Origin: Roseburia faecis
GTDB taxonomy: Bacteria > Bacillota > Clostridia > Lachnospirales > Lachnospiraceae
Assembly: GCF_001406815.1 (NCBI RefSeq)
Contig: NZ_CVRR01000009.1
Span: forward strand, 26,716 to 90,715
Reading direction: 5' to 3'
DNA length: 64,000 bases
Part shown: piece after piece, positions 53,298 to 60,645 of the stretch
How positions within the stretch are numbered: position 1 is the stretch's first letter
Layout of the letters: each line of letters begins with the position of its first letter
Notes under the pieces: model-generated
Database searches by the model: none
What the model was told of the DNA's origin: nothing
What the model saw: only the letters and a program-made list of their open reading frames with translations
Made by a program: the position numbers and the translations under genes

Positions 53298-53669
53298 TTA
53301 CAGCAATCCCTCCAGCATCTCACGAATATCCTCAGTTCCAAGTCCCGCCTGTTTTGCAAGCGTAATCCACTCCTGCAGGCGTTTTTCCAATTCCATCAGC
53401 TGCTTTTCGTGCAGATAATCCGTGTTGTATTTGCACACATAAAATCCTTTATTGGAAACGGAACGGATCAGTCCCTCCCTCTCCAGTTCCTCATACGCGT
53501 GCTTCGTCGTGATCACGCTGACGCCGATATCCGCTGCCAGTCCCCGAATGGACGGCAGCGCCTCGTCCGGCTGCAGTTCACCGGATATGATCTGATTCTT
53601 GATCTGATTGACGATCTGCTCGTAGATGGCATACGTTCCATGCGGTTCAATGACGATTACCAGTCCCAT
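53298..53669 (-). CDS. ytrA: YtrA-subfamily GntR repressor
   Basis: A 123-aa regulator with a winged helix (YEQIVNQIKNQIISGELQPDEALPSIRGLAADIGVSVITTKHAYEELE) and a short C-terminal helix (KRLQEWITLAKQAGLG). Proteins of this type repress ABC operons induced by cell-wall antibiotics in Bacillus. Unusually the gene sits in the middle of the operon, overlapping the permease gene upstream and touching the second ATPase gene. The palindrome at 55,256-55,277 over the operon promoter is the probable operator. Confidence 0.9.
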   Translation of the reverse strand: MGLVIVIEPHGTYAIYEQIVNQIKNQIISGELQPDEALPSIRGLAADIGVSVITTKHAYEELEREGLIRSVSNKGFYVCKYNTDYLHEKQLMELEKRLQEWITLAKQAGLGTEDIREMLEGLL

Positions 53670-54358
53670 GTCTCCTCCTTCGTTGCAAGTTCATAGACGG
53701 CGAGTTTCTCTCTGATTCCACCCCAACGCTTGTGAAGCGCATAAGAAAGAGGTGCGTAAATGATGAGATAAATAACAAGCGCAACCCAAAATTCCACATT
53801 CGTAATCTCCGAAGAACAGATGCCAATCATCACGCAGCTTGCGATCACACTGAATACCGTGATCGGTCCGTTAAAATAACTTACCTGCCCATAAGCTGCC
53901 CGCGACGCATTATTCCGCCAGACCAGTCCGTCGTTTGTAATTCCCACACAATAGGACATAAAGAACACCGTTACCAGCTGCAGGATCACGCCTTTTATCA
54001 TCATCGGCTGCACGATCAGCAGGATGATATCGATTACCGCGCACAACGCAAGCGGCAGGCCAATCTTAACCTTTAACATTCTCCGGATATATTCCTCGCG
54101 CAGCTTTTTCGATCCGGGAACCAGATACAGCATCGTCGGCAGGGCACTCGTATGTGTGATTGCTGCAAACAGCGCAAGAGCCATCGGAAATGTGAGCCAT
54201 ATATACCCAAGCCCTTCCTTTGCACTGCCAAATACCAAAGGCGAAAACGATGCACCAAACAGGATCACATAAAAGATACTTTTCAATACCTGATCACGGT
54301 TCTTATATTCCAGGAAATATTCTCTGATCACATTCTTATATTTGATTGCCTCTTCCAT
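53657..54358 (-). CDS. ABC-2 type permease of the YtrABC-like operon
   Basis: A 233-aa membrane protein with six predicted helices (ILFGASFSPLVFGS, YIWLTFPMALALFAAITHTSALPTML, LPLALCAVIDIILLIVQPMMI and others). It resembles permease subunits of YtrC-like transporters. It overlaps the ATPase gene upstream by 23 bp and the GntR gene downstream by 13 bp, so all are translated together. Confidence 0.8.
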   Translation of the reverse strand: MEEAIKYKNVIREYFLEYKNRDQVLKSIFYVILFGASFSPLVFGSAKEGLGYIWLTFPMALALFAAITHTSALPTMLYLVPGSKKLREEYIRRMLKVKIGLPLALCAVIDIILLIVQPMMIKGVILQLVTVFFMSYCVGITNDGLVWRNNASRAAYGQVSYFNGPITVFSVIASCVMIGICSSEITNVEFWVALVIYLIIYAPLSYALHKRWGGIREKLAVYELATKEETWDW

Positions 54359-55205
54359 GCTCCGCTCCTTTCGCCAGATAATACATCAGTTCCTCCGTGT
54401 CCGGCTCCCACACCTTAAGTGCCCGGTCATACTCCGCGTGATCATGTTTGACCAGAGCACTGCAGCCCACCGGTGTCTCCTCCATATAGACCAGCCGCCC
54501 GCCAAAAGCCCTCAACGCATGACGCTCGCCTGCCACCATCCGGTATGCATCACGGACCGACTCGATATCTCCATACAACAGTTGTCTGCCTTTCTTAAGC
54601 AACAGCAGATAGTCCGCAAACCGGTCCACATCCGAAGTAATATGTGTCGAGAGGATCACACTCTTCGTTCCGTCCGCGGTAAATTCTCTTAAAATATGAT
54701 GGAATTCTTCACGGAAAGTCTGATCAAAATTCGCCCCCGGCTCATCGAGCAGCAACAGTTTCGGATGATGCGCCAGCGCAAAAGCAAATGTAAACTTCAG
54801 CTTTTCTCCCTTGGACAGTTTCTTATATTTTTTCTTTCCATCCAACCGGAATCTCTTAAGATATTCCTTTAACAGTGTCTCATCATAATTTTTATAATAT
54901 TTTCCATAATGTCTGCTGTTTGCGATCAGAGAATCCCAGTCATCGAACCATTCCTCATGAAACACAAATCCAATATCCTGCTGTAATTCCATCTGATTTG
55001 TACGGTACTCCTTCTCCTGTATAGAAATCGTTCCATCGTACTCATAAAGTCCCGCCAGAATGTTTAACAGTGTGGTTTTCCCCACACCATTCTCCCCGAT
55101 CAGTCCGCAGATATAACCTGCCTGAAGTTCAAAATGGATGTCCTGTAATGCAAATGAACCGAATCTCTTGGATACGTTCTCGGTTTTGATCATTGTCTGT
55201 TCCAT
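54336..55205 (-). CDS. ytrB: ABC transporter ATPase (first gene of the YtrABC-like operon)
   Basis: A 289-aa ATPase. Walker A is GENGVGKTTLLNILAG, signature LSKGEKLKFTFAFALAHHP, Walker B LLLLDEPGANFDQ, with a further C-terminal domain of about 90 residues. The start at 55,205 has GAGG 7 nt upstream; a second ATG four codons later is also possible. It is the first gene after the operator-promoter at 55,256-55,297. Confidence 0.9.
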   Translation of the reverse strand: MEQTMIKTENVSKRFGSFALQDIHFELQAGYICGLIGENGVGKTTLLNILAGLYEYDGTISIQEKEYRTNQMELQQDIGFVFHEEWFDDWDSLIANSRHYGKYYKNYDETLLKEYLKRFRLDGKKKYKKLSKGEKLKFTFAFALAHHPKLLLLDEPGANFDQTFREEFHHILREFTADGTKSVILSTHITSDVDRFADYLLLLKKGRQLLYGDIESVRDAYRMVAGERHALRAFGGRLVYMEETPVGCSALVKHDHAEYDRALKVWEPDTEELMYYLAKGAEHGRGNQI

Positions 55206-55255
55206 GCCTTTACCTCGTATTTTCATTCGTGCAAAGTTTTGTTCCGTCTGTGTAT

Positions 55256-55297
55256 GTGTATATACACATATATACACCATGTTGTTTTAATTGTCAA
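55256..55297 (-). promoter_or_regulatory. Promoter and operator of the YtrABC-like operon
   Basis: On the minus strand TTGACA (55,297-55,292), 17 bp and TATATA (55,274-55,269). GTGTATATA-N4-TATATACAC (55,256-55,277) is a perfect inverted repeat covering the -10 box, the position expected for a YtrA-type repressor. Confidence 0.8.
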
Positions 55298-55559
55298 CGT
55301 AAACTTACACCCATTCGACTTTTTTCTATCTCTCCATCCGGTTTCAGGCGATTGTACGCCTAAACACTCTGGTAACCATTTTAATTTTTTCCGGATCCGC
55401 TCCAACAAAATTTGTTTTTAAAAATAAAGGCTTTGGGACATTCTTTCAATGCTTACCTGATCTTCCATTATGTCTAGTTGCTTTCATTCATATCTTTCCT
55501 TTCTTTTCTACAAAAAAAGACCAAGTAAATTTCTCTACTCAGTCTGTTAATAACAACAA

Positions 55560-55770
55560 TATTTAATTATTTTCCCGAAGGGAACAGCAACGAAGTTGCC
55601 AAAACTTGTGAAGCTCTGCTACAAGTAATACCCAGTACTTAGTGGCAAAACGCCACTAACTGGGCAATGGTTGCACCCTTGACCTGCTAAGGCGCTTCGC
55701 CCTTAACCCGAGCGGAGTCTTTCTCCTGCACCTTGCGTAAGGCTCTGCCTTTACAATCCGACAACCTGAA
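55560..55770. other. Hairpin-dense non-coding region
   Basis: Several hairpins follow each other: GCAAC-GAA-GTTGC; ACTTGT with ACAAGT; CCCAGT/ACTGGG enclosing TAGTGGC-AAAAC-GCCACTA; AAGGCG with CGCCCTT-type pairing; and GTAAGGC-TCT-GCCTTTAC. The GC content is clearly above the genes on either side. It lies at the left edge of the accessory region and resembles non-coding parts of integrative elements (memory-based inference). Function not known. The rest of 55,298-55,559 holds nothing recognisable. Confidence 0.5.
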
Positions 55771-55786
55771 AGTTATCGCTTTACTT

Positions 55787-56161
55787 TTATTGTATCTTAG
55801 CCAAAATACTTTCTATTACAAGTGTTACTGTTATAAAGGCTCCTACAAGGGTATAGTAGTTTAAGCCATACATCAATGGCAAAAGAGAAATAACTACCGT
55901 AATAATGGAAAGGACAAACAATGCTTTGAGAACACCTTTCTTCTTCAATGAAAACAATGAAAGTAAGAAGATGGCAACAGTAAGTGTGGCTGTAATAAGT
56001 GGAGCAAAATTTGCATAGCCAAACGGTGTAAGGCTAAAGTATGAGAATGTTTCTTTTACTCTTTCTGTTGGAGATGTTGCAAAAATACAAACTGCTCCCA
56101 AGGGTAATAATTCTAACACTATTGTTAAAGCTGGCAAAACCGCTAAGCAGACTTTCTTCAT
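55787..56161 (-). CDS. Small four-helix membrane protein
   Basis: A 124-aa protein with four predicted helices (VCLAVLPALTIVLELLPLGAV, FAPLITATLTVAIFLLSLF, GVLKALFVLSIITVVISLLPLM, YTLVGAFITVTLVIESIL). AAAGGAG precedes the ATG at 56,161. It is first on the minus strand after the hairpin-dense region and resembles small membrane proteins carried on Clostridial accessory elements. No function can be assigned. Confidence 0.6.
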   Translation of the reverse strand: MKKVCLAVLPALTIVLELLPLGAVCIFATSPTERVKETFSYFSLTPFGYANFAPLITATLTVAIFLLSLFSLKKKGVLKALFVLSIITVVISLLPLMYGLNYYTLVGAFITVTLVIESILAKIQ

Positions 56162-56225
56162 GTTGTATATCTCCTTTACAAATTCTGATCTTCTGTTGCT
56201 TTCAATCTCTCCACAAGACTGAAGG

Positions 56226-56573
56226 TTAGTTATCCAATTCTTTATTTCTCATATCAACAATGAACTGTTCCAAATTGGTTCTATGATTGTATTTCACAGA
56301 AGCGGCTTTATCCTTTTCGATAATGATTTGATTCATATCTAGATCATTCAAAGCAGCAATAGCAATAGCGTAATGTATCACATCCGCCAGTTCATTACCC
56401 AGTTGAGCTTGCAAATCCTCACTACCAGATTTTTTTCTTCCCGCTTTTTTATTTAGGACTTCGGCTACTTCACCGATTTCTTCTACGAGTTTCATAAATA
56501 AACTTTGGTCGATTCCACCATTACTGTAATGGTCAAGCAAATATGCTTCCAGTTCTTCAATAGTCACTTTCAT
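56226..56573 (-). CDS. MazG-like nucleotide pyrophosphohydrolase
   Basis: A 115-aa all-helical protein with the metal-binding pattern of the MazG/dUTPase-2 superfamily: LVEEIGEVAEVL and, 26 residues on, NELADVIHYAIAIA (E-x2-E...E-x2-D). It would hydrolyse non-canonical or surplus nucleoside triphosphates. Such genes are common on mobile elements and near toxin-antitoxin pairs; here the toxin gene is 39 bp upstream. Confidence 0.85.
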   Translation of the reverse strand: MKVTIEELEAYLLDHYSNGGIDQSLFMKLVEEIGEVAEVLNKKAGRKKSGSEDLQAQLGNELADVIHYAIAIAALNDLDMNQIIIEKDKAASVKYNHRTNLEQFIVDMRNKELDN

Positions 56574-56612
56574 AATATCAGTTCCTTCACAAATTCAAAT
56601 AAACGCGTGCTT

Positions 56613-56834
56613 TTATAGCTCGCCTCTCAAACGTGCTTCTATATCAGATGCCGTGTATAACACATCCGTTACAATTACCCTTTCGTCACGGATTGTGTAA
56701 AACACTGAATAATTATCGACGAGCATTCTACGCAACTCCATTCTCTTTTCCGGCTCAGAATCCATAATCCTAAATCGTTCCGGGAAAGTGTCTAATGTAA
56801 GTATTTCATCAGCAATGCGATTATATTGCTTCAT
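56613..56834 (-). CDS. ParE/RelE-type toxin, N-terminally shortened
   Basis: A 73-aa protein that fits only the C-terminal two thirds of a ParE/RelE toxin: NRIADEILTLDTFPERFRIMD, then RRMLVDNYSVFYTIRDERVIVTDVLYTASDIEARL. The first strand and helix of the fold (about 30 residues) are absent. The ATG overlaps the antitoxin stop codon (TAATG), so translation is coupled, but the protein may no longer be toxic. Confidence 0.75.
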   Translation of the reverse strand: MKQYNRIADEILTLDTFPERFRIMDSEPEKRMELRRMLVDNYSVFYTIRDERVIVTDVLYTASDIEARLRGEL

Positions 56835-57136
56835 TAATGCCTCTCTCTAAATGCCACAAACGCACTAGCTGCATCCTCAACATTTCCTTTCTCTATATCG
56901 GCATATCCTTTTTCTAACTTTTGATGAATCTGTGTAGCAGACATCATATCTGCATTCACTGAATTAGCTGCTTTTGGTAATACAATAGAAAAGGGAATTC
57001 CTCCTACTAATGATATTTGTTTTAAATACATATCTATAGCAGTAGCCATTGGTATCCCTAATTGTGCCAATACACTTTCTGCATTTTCTTTTACATCTGG
57101 ATTTACCCTTATATTTAATGTTGCTGTTTTTCCCAT
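56834..57136 (-). CDS. RelB/DinJ-family antitoxin
   Basis: A 100-aa protein with an N-terminal ribbon-helix-helix (KTATLNIRVNPDVKENAESVLAQLGIPMATAIDMYLKQI) that would bind its own promoter, and a C-terminal toxin-binding region ending FVAFRERH. The ATG at 57,136 has GGAGG 8 nt upstream; an ATG at 57,151 lies ahead of that site. It overlaps the toxin gene by one base. Confidence 0.9.
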   Translation of the reverse strand: MGKTATLNIRVNPDVKENAESVLAQLGIPMATAIDMYLKQISLVGGIPFSIVLPKAANSVNADMMSATQIHQKLEKGYADIEKGNVEDAASAFVAFRERH

Positions 57137-57190
57137 AGAATACACCTCCATCTTTCTTTTATTGTAACGTCTTTTGCGTTACAAGTCAAT

Positions 57191-58162
57191 CTATGAAATA
57201 TATTTTCGATGCGATAGCTTCACATTGTTTTGATTAACCATTGCATATCTGAGCGTTGTATCTATTTGCTCATGTCCCAGAATTTTCTGTACCTGTTCAA
57301 TCGGCATACCTTTCTCAATTGCTCTGGTGGCCATAGTCCTTCTGAACTTATGTGGGTGTACCTTTTCTACACCTAACTTCTTCCCCATTTCTCGTAATCA
57401 TAACTCCACACCGCTTTCAGTAAGTCTACTGTGTTGTTTGTTTAACGACACAAATAACGCTATATTATTATCTGTCCTTGATTCAATATAATTCAACAAA
57501 TGAATTTTGGTCTTAGCATCAAAATATGCTTTCCTCTCTTTGTCTCCTTTGCCATAAACCACGCATTCCCGCTCAGAGAAATCTATATCATCAATGTTCA
57601 GCCTTACCAATTCGCCTACTCTAATTCCTGTTGAAAGCAGAAAATCAATCATTGCCCTATCACGCAGATTATTACAATTATCTCTAAGAATTTCTATTTT
57701 CTCATCCGGAATGGTATCTTTTACAATAACGGCAGTCTTTACCTTATGAATTCTTTTCATTGGGCTTTTTATAATATAATCCTCTTCCTCTAGCCACGAA
57801 AAAAATGTGGAAAGACTTCTACGAATATTATCAATAGTTACCTTTCCACAATTATTTATCGTTTGATACTCTACAAGATATTTTCGTAGCATCTCGGTCG
57901 TTATCTTTATGACCGGAATATTTATTGTATCCAACATCTTTTCAATATTACACCTATAATAGCGTATTGTTTTGTCAGAACACCCTTCTAAATGCTTTGC
58001 AGTTAAAAGCATATCTAGAAAGTCCATATTCGTTGTCTGCAAATAATCATATACGGCATTTTCAGATAATCATTTCACCAACACCTCTTGTAGTTTCTGC
58101 ATCTGCGATGCATTTAATACTTCTGCCATGTCATTGATGATGTCATAAATTTCTCTACCCAT
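57191..58162 (-). pseudogene. int: Tyrosine integrase with two in-frame TGA codons
   Basis: From ATG 58,162 (AAGGAG 9 nt upstream) to 57,191 one frame of 324 codons encodes a complete integrase, broken only by TGA at 58,072-58,070 (codon 31) and 57,400-57,398. The N-terminus reads REIYDIINDMAEVLNASQ; a SAM-like core-binding domain follows (KHLEGCSDKTIRYY). Catalytic residues are all present: Arg in STGIRVGELVRL, His and Arg in VHPHKFRRTMAT, His in ILGHEQID and Tyr in TTLRYAMV. Either the gene is dead through two point mutations or TGA is read through here. Confidence 0.85.
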
Positions 58163-58238
58163 AAGAGCACACTCCTTTTTGAAGGAGTATATCGTAGAAA
58201 AATCAGCACATCAACAGAGCGTATTACTGAAAATTTCT

Positions 58239-58682
58239 TTATAACGGCCTTTGCAGATACACCATATCCACCAACTGTACTCCATCCTCATATATTGGAT
58301 GGTCGTAATTATCTGTAAAGAAATTTGGTATGATATGCGAACGGACAAACCCACACTTTTCATAAAATGGTATTGTCAATGGGCTATCACCTGTTCCTAC
58401 TTGTAGAATAGCATATTGCTCTCTATATTTCTCTACAATAAAATCAATTAAGGATTTTGCATAACCTTTGCCTTGATAGTCTGGAACAGTTGCAATGTTC
58501 TTGATTTCAAGCACATCACTTCCTTCATCGGTAACGATGCACTCGCATTTAATCCCATTATCATCAAGCACATACATTTTGCCTTTATCAAGGTATCGGT
58601 CTATCATATTTTCCTGCTCATCTGCTAATAGGAGCAAATCAAGATATTGTTTTTTATTTTCTTTAACTTCAATAATCTTCAT
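58239..58682 (-). CDS. GNAT-family N-acetyltransferase
   Basis: A 147-aa acetyltransferase. The acetyl-CoA loop is IATVPDYQGKGYAKSLIDFI near residue 90, followed by the typical LQVGTGDSPLTIPFYEKCGFVRSH. The substrate is unknown. The ATG at 58,682 is chosen; a GTG three codons earlier is possible. It lies between the integrase and the ATPase fragment and is probably element cargo. Confidence 0.88.
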   Translation of the reverse strand: MKIIEVKENKKQYLDLLLLADEQENMIDRYLDKGKMYVLDDNGIKCECIVTDEGSDVLEIKNIATVPDYQGKGYAKSLIDFIVEKYREQYAILQVGTGDSPLTIPFYEKCGFVRSHIIPNFFTDNYDHPIYEDGVQLVDMVYLQRPL

Positions 58683-58748
58683 CAATCGCACCTACAAATT
58701 CAAAGTTTCTGTTCCTTACAAACTTGAATTTATCGATTTCTTTATTAT

Positions 58749-59378
58749 CTAATCTGTTAGTAATCTATCCAACAGCATCTGCCTATTATTTATAAACATT
58801 TCTGTTACCTGGTAACTCTCTGTATCCTCATATTCGCACAGATGTATGCGTCCATTATCAAAACAATAGATATCTGCATCTGGTATTCCTAACAAAATTG
58901 GCGAATGCGTAACTATAATAAACTGTGCTCCCTCTTTTGCACATCTGTATATTTGCATCAACAATGTAAGCTGTCTCTGCGGCGATAATGCAGCTTCCGG
59001 CTCGTCAAAAAGATACAAGCCATTTGGATTCATATTGCTCTGTGCTAATGCGAGAAAACTCTCTCCATGTGATTTTTCATGATATTTAGCGGAAGGATGT
59101 GTAATATCTGCATATTCTTCTTCCTGCGTTGCAACATTATAAAAGCTTTCTGCCCTAAGAAAATATCCCCACTTTTCCTTCCGATAGCCTTTAGCAATTC
59201 TTATCGCATCACACAACTCTGAATGTGTATCATGCGTAGAAAAAACATAATTCTTCGTTCCACCCTCAGGATTAAAACCATGTGCTACGGCAAGTGCTTC
59301 CAATAAAGTTGATTTACCGCTGCCATTTTCCCCTACAAAAAAAGTAATTGGTTTGTTAAATTCAAGTTGATATTTCAC
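58749..59378 (-). CDS. SMC/ABC-like AAA ATPase, probably N-terminally truncated
   Basis: A 209-aa protein with Walker A GENGSGKSTLLEAL at residues 16-29, a signature-like SHGESFLALAQ, and Walker B GLYLFDEPEAALSPQR with the H-loop IIVTHSP. This matches stand-alone AAA ATPases (AAA_15/AAA_21-like). Relatives have about 35 more residues before the first strand; here a TAA lies nine codons upstream of the GTG start and no ribosome site is seen, so the 5' end may be lost. Role unknown. Confidence 0.7.
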   Translation of the reverse strand: MKYQLEFNKPITFFVGENGSGKSTLLEALAVAHGFNPEGGTKNYVFSTHDTHSELCDAIRIAKGYRKEKWGYFLRAESFYNVATQEEEYADITHPSAKYHEKSHGESFLALAQSNMNPNGLYLFDEPEAALSPQRQLTLLMQIYRCAKEGAQFIIVTHSPILLGIPDADIYCFDNGRIHLCEYEDTESYQVTEMFINNRQMLLDRLLTD

Positions 59379-59649
59379 ATATTTTAGGAAATTTAATAAC
59401 TGTTATATTTAATTATCAAATTCTTCGCAAACCCTTGAAAATACTAAGTTTGTAGCAAGTGAGCTTTCCCTTACTCTTTCCCTTGTGTTATATTCTCACA
59501 TTGGTTTTCATGAACCTTAATATGGGAAAAAATAAGGGAAAGAAAATTTCATAACACAGTATAACAATAACGACATGGTGAACTGATTGAAATGTTTTCG
59601 ATATTTAACTCTATAACTGATTATTAAAAGAAAATGGAGATAAGATACG

Positions 59650-59886
59650 ATGAGAACAATTTATGCAGAATACAACATAAATCACGATAGTATTGATGTT
59701 TACACAAGTGCCGGATATATGCTTCGCATTGATTGCTGGAAAGCTGAAAAAAATCTAAAAACCACATACGGATCAGAATGTGCGCTTACTTCATTGGCTG
59801 TGGATGAGCCTTTGGAATATGCAAGATTATATCTTGAGGGTAATTTACAGATGTGGGTAGATGCAGAAGACTCACTAGAGTTATAA
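59650..59886 (+). CDS. Small protein resembling DUF6061 of integrative elements
   Basis: A 78-aa acidic protein (MRTIYAEYNINHDSIDVYTSAGYMLRIDCWKAE at the start; DEPLEYARLYLEGNLQMWVDA near the end). The spacing of GxMLxID and the PLxYAxLxLxG segment matches DUF6061, known from Tn1549-like elements of Clostridia (from memory). ATGGAGA precedes the ATG. It is the only plus-strand gene in this part and implies element-derived DNA. Confidence 0.55.
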   Translation: MRTIYAEYNINHDSIDVYTSAGYMLRIDCWKAEKNLKTTYGSECALTSLAVDEPLEYARLYLEGNLQMWVDAEDSLEL

Positions 59887-59978
59887 TTCTTATCCATATA
59901 AATAATATGCAAATATATATCCCATCAATATAGCGAATATACTGAAGTAAAAGTATCTTTATAATCAATTTTAACCAA

Positions 59979-60024
59979 AAGAATATGTTCTTAGAGGAGG
60001 TGTCTCCCGAAAGAACATATTCTT
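59979..60024 (-). terminator. Terminator of the bacteriocin-transport operon
   Basis: AAGAATATGTTCTT and AAGAACATATTCTT form a perfect 14-bp stem; inside, GGAG pairs with CTCC around GTGT. On the minus strand TTTT follows. It lies 13 bp past the ABC ATPase stop codon. Confidence 0.8.
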
Positions 60025-60036
60025 CTATTATGGGTA

Positions 60037-60645
60037 TTATAAATATAGAACATGCTTTTCTTGTGCTACAATTTCTTCACTATGAGTTACAACAATAACT
60101 GTTTTTCCCTGTTCACTTAACTCATGCAATATATTCATAACAATCTCACTATTTTTTTTGTCTAAGGAACCAGTTGGTTCGTCTGCTAATACAATCGAAC
60201 ATTTCTTTAGCATTAAACGAGCTAACGCAACTCTCTGCTGTTCGCCACCAGATAATTGATAGACTTTTTTGTTAATTACTTTCTGTAAACCAACTTTTTC
60301 AAGAGCTTCATTTATTAAAATATCCGTTCTACCTGATTTTTTTATTATTTCTAGATTTTCTTTTACTGTTTTGTTTTCCAAAAGGGCAAAATTTTGAAAT
60401 AAAAATCCAACAACTTCTTTGAAATATTTCTGCTTTTTTCCTTTTTTTGTCACATCAAAACCATTCACAATAATAGAACCTTTGTCAGGAGTTTCAATAC
60501 CTCCAATCATATTAAGTAAAGTACTTTTTCCGCATCCACTTTCGCCACTAATTACCAAAAAACTGCTATCTGGAATTTCCAAATGAAAATTTTTGAACAA
60601 AATTTTATCATTATATGCTTTGCATAGATTTTCAATTATTATCAT
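60037..60645 (-). CDS. ABC ATPase of the lactococcin-972-type locus
   Basis: A 202-aa MacB/LolD-type ATPase. Walker A is GESGCGKSTLLNMIGG, Q-loop VGFLFQNFALL, signature QLSGGEQQRVALARLML, and Walker B IVLADEPTGSLDKK. This is the type found next to lactococcin-972-like bacteriocins. The ATG at 60,645 has AAAGGAGG 6 nt upstream and overlaps the stop codon of the membrane partner (ATGA), so the two are translated together. Confidence 0.93.
   Translation of the reverse strand: MIIIENLCKAYNDKILFKNFHLEIPDSSFLVISGESGCGKSTLLNMIGGIETPDKGSIIVNGFDVTKKGKKQKYFKEVVGFLFQNFALLENKTVKENLEIIKKSGRTDILINEALEKVGLQKVINKKVYQLSGGEQQRVALARLMLKKCSIVLADEPTGSLDKKNSEIVMNILHELSEQGKTVIVVTHSEEIVAQEKHVLYL

Noticed and set aside
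57191..58162. General reassignment of TGA to an amino acid in this organism
   Set aside because: Many clear genes in the window end in TGA at the family's normal length (for example at 7,885 and 60,642), and Trp codons in these genes are TGG.
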